NCBI GenBank assembly: GCA_904066235.2
Contig: CAJFCV020000003.1
Span: forward strand, 5,890,001-5,954,000
DNA length: 64,000 nucleotides
Direction: 5' to 3'
Source of the DNA: Bursaphelenchus xylophilus
Taxonomy: Eukaryota; Nematoda; Chromadorea; Rhabditida; Aphelenchoididae
Both the position numbers and the translations under genes were made by a program. Below are positions 60,334 to 64,000 of the stretch, in pieces. How positions within the stretch are numbered: position 1 is the stretch's first letter; every line of letters starts with the position of its first letter. Under the pieces are notes generated by a model, which ran no database searches, was not told where the DNA came from, and saw nothing but the letters and a program-made list of their open reading frames with translations.

Positions 60334-61802
60334 ATGTGGATCCCGATCCATATTTTCTTTTTCGTCGTATCCAGTGTAATATCGCAGAAAACATCCAAAC
60401 GTTCGTTCTTTTTTTTTATAAACTTGTGTTGTTTAGAGGTGGTTGTGACATCATCAGATGAGAAGAGACGGGATCCGGAGGGCTTTGCGGCCATAAGAGA
60501 GCTCCATTCGCTCCTAGATGATGATAAATCTGGATCTATTGACCGGTCGGAGTCGGCCGATGTATGTTTTGCATTCTATTTGATATTAGTTAAAGTTTTA
60601 GTTCTTAAAAGAGGATTTAAAAGTCATGGGGACAGACAAGACCGTTAGAGAGAACGCTTTCCACCACAAAACTGATGAATCAGTTACTGTAGATGATCTT
60701 TGGGACAGCTGGTTTGATTCCCCCGAACGAGAATGGACTACCTCTGAGATGGTCAGCTGGCTTACAAATGTAGTTAGGCTTCCACAATATGCAGAACACT
60801 TTGTCAATGCAAAGCTTACTGGAATAGCATTCCCCAGGTTGGTTTTTCAGAAATATTACCTGACTGTTTTTTTAATTAAGGATGGCGGTTCCAAACAACT
60901 CGTACATTGTCGAAGTTCTTAAAATAAAGAATTCTGTTCACCGTCAAAAGCTACAATTAAAGGCTTTGGATGTCGTTCTTTTCGGAGTTCACGACAGCAC
61001 TTCACTTAAAGATGTTGCGCTGGCCATCTTGGCAGCTTCTTTTATAGTTCTAGCAGTTGTGTTTATCTCACATCGCAACAAATCTCACAAACAACTCGAA
61101 GAGTTGTCCACCCAGCTGAGTGAATTGAACACTATGGAAAGAAATTTTGGAGCGGAAAACAACGAAGATTTGGAGCAGGTAACAAGAAAAGGATGTGTGA
61201 TTTTTTCCTTTATAGTTACAATCAAAACTTCGAGAAATGGAGCAGCAATTGGACGCACGATCCAACTATGATCCTTCTTCCGTTCTTAGCGATCTCCAAC
61301 CGCTTTTAAGGATAACATACGAAAAGGAATTGTGTTATATTCATTTCACCAAGGCGCGGTGTCTGGAAGAAATGAAGGAAGCGCGGGAATACGTCGACAA
61401 ACTGAGAAAGAAACAGACGAACTTATTCAATTCGATTAAACTGGCAACCGGAGCAACGAGTGGGACCGATTCTATCGACTTTAAAATTTTCAAATTAAAG
61501 TAAGCCATCTCAAAGAAAAAATTACCGTTCAGGGAGCGAATGGAGAAGATCCGAACTGATTTCACCGAGCTTCATAATCGATATGCTCAAATGGAGAATA
61601 TAATGGGCATGCAGATAATGGGACCCACAGGTATACAAAAATTCAACAACTATTTCGTTTTTTAGATAGTCCGTATGAGCACCCGGCAATGACGACCAAC
61701 GCTTCTTCTTCATATCTACCGTCATTGATAAGTCAAGGTTGTTTTTTTATAGTTGAGGATTCGCCGTCCCCTGTTTCTTCTTCTTCTGGCGAGGATATTT
61801 GA
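60334..61802 (+). CDS. stim-1: STIM1, ER Ca2+ sensor of store-operated calcium entry
   Basis: Single-pass ER protein that senses luminal Ca2+ and gates ORAI. Exons: 60334-60400, 60437-60561, 60602-60837, 60881-61178, 61216-61499, 61533-61630 and 61666-61802; 414 residues. A signal peptide (MWIPIHIFFFVVSSVIS) is followed by a canonical EF-hand loop (DDDKSGSIDRSE), a SAM domain (WTTSEMVSWL, LPQYAEHF), the HRQKLQLKALDVVLFG segment, a transmembrane helix (LAILAASFIVLAVVFIS), coiled coil 1 and a CAD/SOAR-like region (YEKELCYIHFTKARCLEEMKE). The cytoplasmic tail is short, with no long Ser/Pro or polybasic end, as expected for nematode STIM. The first intron (36 nt) is a multiple of three and without stop, so its use is inferred. 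Confidence 0.92.
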
Positions 61803-62204
61803 ATTCTTTCTCTAAATCCGTACATTCCAGGATCCTTTTGAACATAACGTGCCCTCACTTCGCATGAACATATCTCATTAATTCGCCATAAATTTTCTCC
61901 GTGATGGGTACCATTCTAACTATGGAATTTCCCAAACTATCCATGGCCAAATTGCATGTGTTATATACCGTTCGAAAGCCCTTGAAAAGTTTTCACGGAA
62001 CCGGTTTCAAAACTTGCGAACAGTTGACTGGTTTGGGGAAATCGACCGCCGGAAATTTAGATTAATTTGTTCTAAGATGCATGCGGGCCTCCTAGGTCGC
62101 GGTTTTCAGATACTACCGAGATTTTTAGATCGAAAGTCTGCAAAAATGCGACGTTTTTTGGCGGGCTTTTGCACTATTTATACTTTAAAAGGTAATTTTT
62201 TCAC

Positions 62205-62400
62205 AAAAAATATTTTCCATGCGAAACTAGTAAAGAAACGACCAAAAAGTGTTTTGATATCTGACCGCACTCAACGTTTCGCGTACTCTCTCGGTGAAAA
62301 AGATCGTTCAATATCTCGGCAGCGCCTGCAAATCGCGAGCTAAAACTTTCAGGCTTTGATATGTGACCATGTCCAAGGTGTGCGCAAAAATTTTAAAAAA
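62205..62400. repeat. Dispersed repeat, copy B
   Basis: Same orientation as 55200-55390: GCGTACTCTCTCGG, TTCAATATCTCGG and TCGCGAGCTAAAACTTTCAG in the same order. Copy borders are not sharp. Confidence 0.6.
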
Positions 62401-62601
62401 TCTGAGCGTTGCGCTTCAAATACTTCCCTTATTAGAAGGATTTGATGGGCTTTTAAGTGTAGCGGGTAATTATTTATGCTTTTAAGTACCTCTGTTAATT
62501 GAAAAAAGAACCCTGTCTAATGCCGTCAACAAAATTTTTGGCTTAAGTGATGACTTAACTTAGAAATGTTTATAAAAATTGAAGCCTAAGATTAATTATC
62601 A

Positions 62602-62759
62602 TATGATTGTCGGGAAAGTAATGAGCACAATTTATCATCCCAAATCGCATCGCCGCCGAAAATATTAATTGTGTCGCTGCAAACTCAAATTTCTTTGTAC
62701 TACAGCTACGCGATCGGCGCTGCGATATTGCGCTCATTGTTTTTCCGACAGACTGACGT
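62602..62759. mobile_element. MITE, TATCAGTCTGTCGGG family, copy 4 (divergent)
   Basis: The left end ATGATTGTCGGGAAAGTAAT and right end TTTTTCCGACAGACTGACGT match the family ends. The interior has GAGCACAATTTATC and mirrored GCGCTCATTG-type ends but little of the GGCGGGTCGTCGC core, so it is a diverged subfamily. Confidence 0.65.
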
Positions 62760-63891
62760 AAAAATTTTTTGTTCTATTAGTATTGCGAAGAGCTGTACAT
62801 CTTTTATATATACATCTGCAACTTTTTTCATTTTCGGACAGTGAGAAGTTTTTATTTGCGGACAGCGAAAAGCGCGTCCCTCATATCCAAAGTAGACTGA
62901 TGCTGGCTAGTTCTCTGTCCAGAAGATATGTGGCCCGAGTTGCTGTAAATAATCTAATCCGGTCCAAACTGTCGCATTGTTTTTTTAAAAAGATCAGCTT
63001 TGGGGCGTGATCGGCATTATAACCTTCTACGAAGGTCCCCGGGTCGGAAACAAATCAGAGGGATACACTTGAAATAAATTGAAGCCTTCTCCGTAGCCAA
63101 ATTCCTTTTGCAATTTTTGAAACCCGTTCCGGACCTCTCCCAAAGGCTGTTGAATGGTATGTAGCACATTTCATTCGACCATCCATAGTTTGTGGTATTT
63201 CCTTGTAAGTCAGCTCAATTCTAAAACGCGATGTAGAAGAAATAAATATTATTAAATTTTTATTCAATCGTAACATAATTAAGAGGCCGGCTTCATTAAA
63301 AACAAAGACATTCCTGAACAGAATTGGCGGCTTGACTGAAGGTCGTAACAAAACATTCCACGATCGGAAAGGCTATCAAACAAGTTAGGTATAAAAATAA
63401 ACCCTCAGAAGACGTTAGCTACACAAAAATAGTCGGTGGGACCGTTAGTGTTAAGAAAAGTATTCAGAGACTTACTCTGCAATATATTTACAATAAATAC
63501 AAACAATAAATGTGCTGAAAAGGAAGGATACCGTGCCTCAAAACAATAAACATCTAGAAAATCGAGGGGAAACAGCCAACAAACGGGATAGGCGCTCTCT
63601 ATGTACAATTATGTTACAGTGCTTGAAGATAGAAACTATTGTAAGACCCGTAGTGCTATGAAACGTATAAACAAGGCCAACACCCATCAAAGATAACACA
63701 GATAATAACAATACGGAGGTGATGGATCAATTAAAAGGTTAGGGTAAGAAGATCAGATGCATGAGACTCCGACATCGATACACACAAACAGAGATACATT
63801 GAGCAGCAACTTAAAACTACAACAAGTTGAATAAGTGAAGAGGAAATTAGAAACTGATAAATGAAAGACAATGCAAGATGGGTGGACACGA

Positions 63892-64000
63892 TCAATTCCG
63901 TGCTGGATCCTCTAGGTCCTGGTCTGCCTTTATCTGGTTCGCCAGCGAAGGATCTATGTTAGAATTGGTTCGGTTCATGGTGTTCGGTCGTATTTTGAGG
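63892..64000 (-). CDS. Possible last coding exon of an unknown gene (partial)
   Basis: On the minus strand an open frame runs from the window edge to TGA at 63892-63894, reading TMNRTNSNIDPSLANQIK and ending DLEDPARN. The composition looks like a normal hydrophilic protein tail rather than repeat, and nearby sequence to the left would be its 3' UTR. It is too short to identify; it may extend right of the window or be non-coding. Confidence 0.35.
   Translation of the reverse strand, partial: LKIRPNTMNRTNSNIDPSLANQIKADQDLEDPARN

Larger units (their letters stand above)
61803..63891. other. Repeat-rich 3' flank of stim-1
   Basis: Two kilobases with no recognised gene. Contains the second copy of the 55.2 kb dispersed repeat, MITE copy 4 and a second copy of the 41.4 kb repeat (about 62838-62875). 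Frames at 63055-63351 and 63405-63608 (minus) have no recognisable domain; they may be 3' UTR of the gene entering from the right edge. Confidence 0.45.

Overview
The window is nuclear DNA of a free-living-type rhabditid nematode. Nineteen protein genes are recognisable: the final exons of one gene that enters from the left edge (LIS-1) and 18 complete genes. A possible last exon of one further gene sits at the right edge. Almost every product has an obvious C. elegans-like counterpart. Introns are very short (mostly 32-45 nt) with GTAAG donors and mainly TTTAG acceptors (often TTTCAG, sometimes AAG). Several genes have an acceptor-like TTTAG/TTTCAG just before the ATG, as expected for spliced-leader trans-splicing. 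I cannot name the species.

Layout, left to right: LIS-1 (dynein regulator, 5' end missing) followed closely by mitochondrial ribosomal protein S17, both + strand and probably one operon; PAX6/VAB-3 on the - strand over 5.5 kb, with a 4.3 kb gene-free upstream region; UCP-4-like mitochondrial carrier (-); plexin-domain membrane protein (+); calnexin (-) sharing a 0.4 kb divergent promoter with a DNTTIP1 (MiDAC deacetylase subunit) homologue (+); dopamine transporter DAT-1 (+); CUT-6-like vWA+ZP cuticlin (-); oxysterol-binding protein (-); a 3 kb repeat-rich gap; RdgB/PITP-1 lipid transfer protein (-); chimaerin (+); then four genes head-to-tail on the - strand, CYK-1/Diaphanous formin, DDX42 helicase, glutaredoxin-5 and a diacylglycerol lipase, with gaps of 135, 144 and 259 bp that look like an operon; DPH1 (-); an AF4/FMR2-like protein (-); and STIM1 (+). 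The right 2 kb is mostly repeats plus a possible last exon of a - strand gene.

As far as I recall, most counterparts lie on C. elegans chromosome III (lis-1, mrps-17, cnx-1, dat-1, cut-6, pitp-1, chin-1, glrx-5, cyk-1, dph-1, stim-1), whereas vab-3 is on X and ucp-4 on V. The window therefore looks like ancestral chromosome III material with local order scrambled and a few genes moved in. There is a lipid/Ca signalling flavour (OSBP, PITP-1, chimaerin, DAGL, STIM), but this is not evidence of a functional cluster.

Introns and gaps carry many small non-coding DNA transposons: a four-copy MITE family ending in TATCAGTCTGTCGGG, a 312 bp hAT-like MITE with an exact 8 bp target duplication, several long inverted-repeat elements, and a decayed mariner. 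I see no CRISPR, tRNA, rRNA or bacterial-type operon. I found no convincing new molecular system; the most informative novelties are the candidate operons, the MITE families and the nematode MiDAC subunit.
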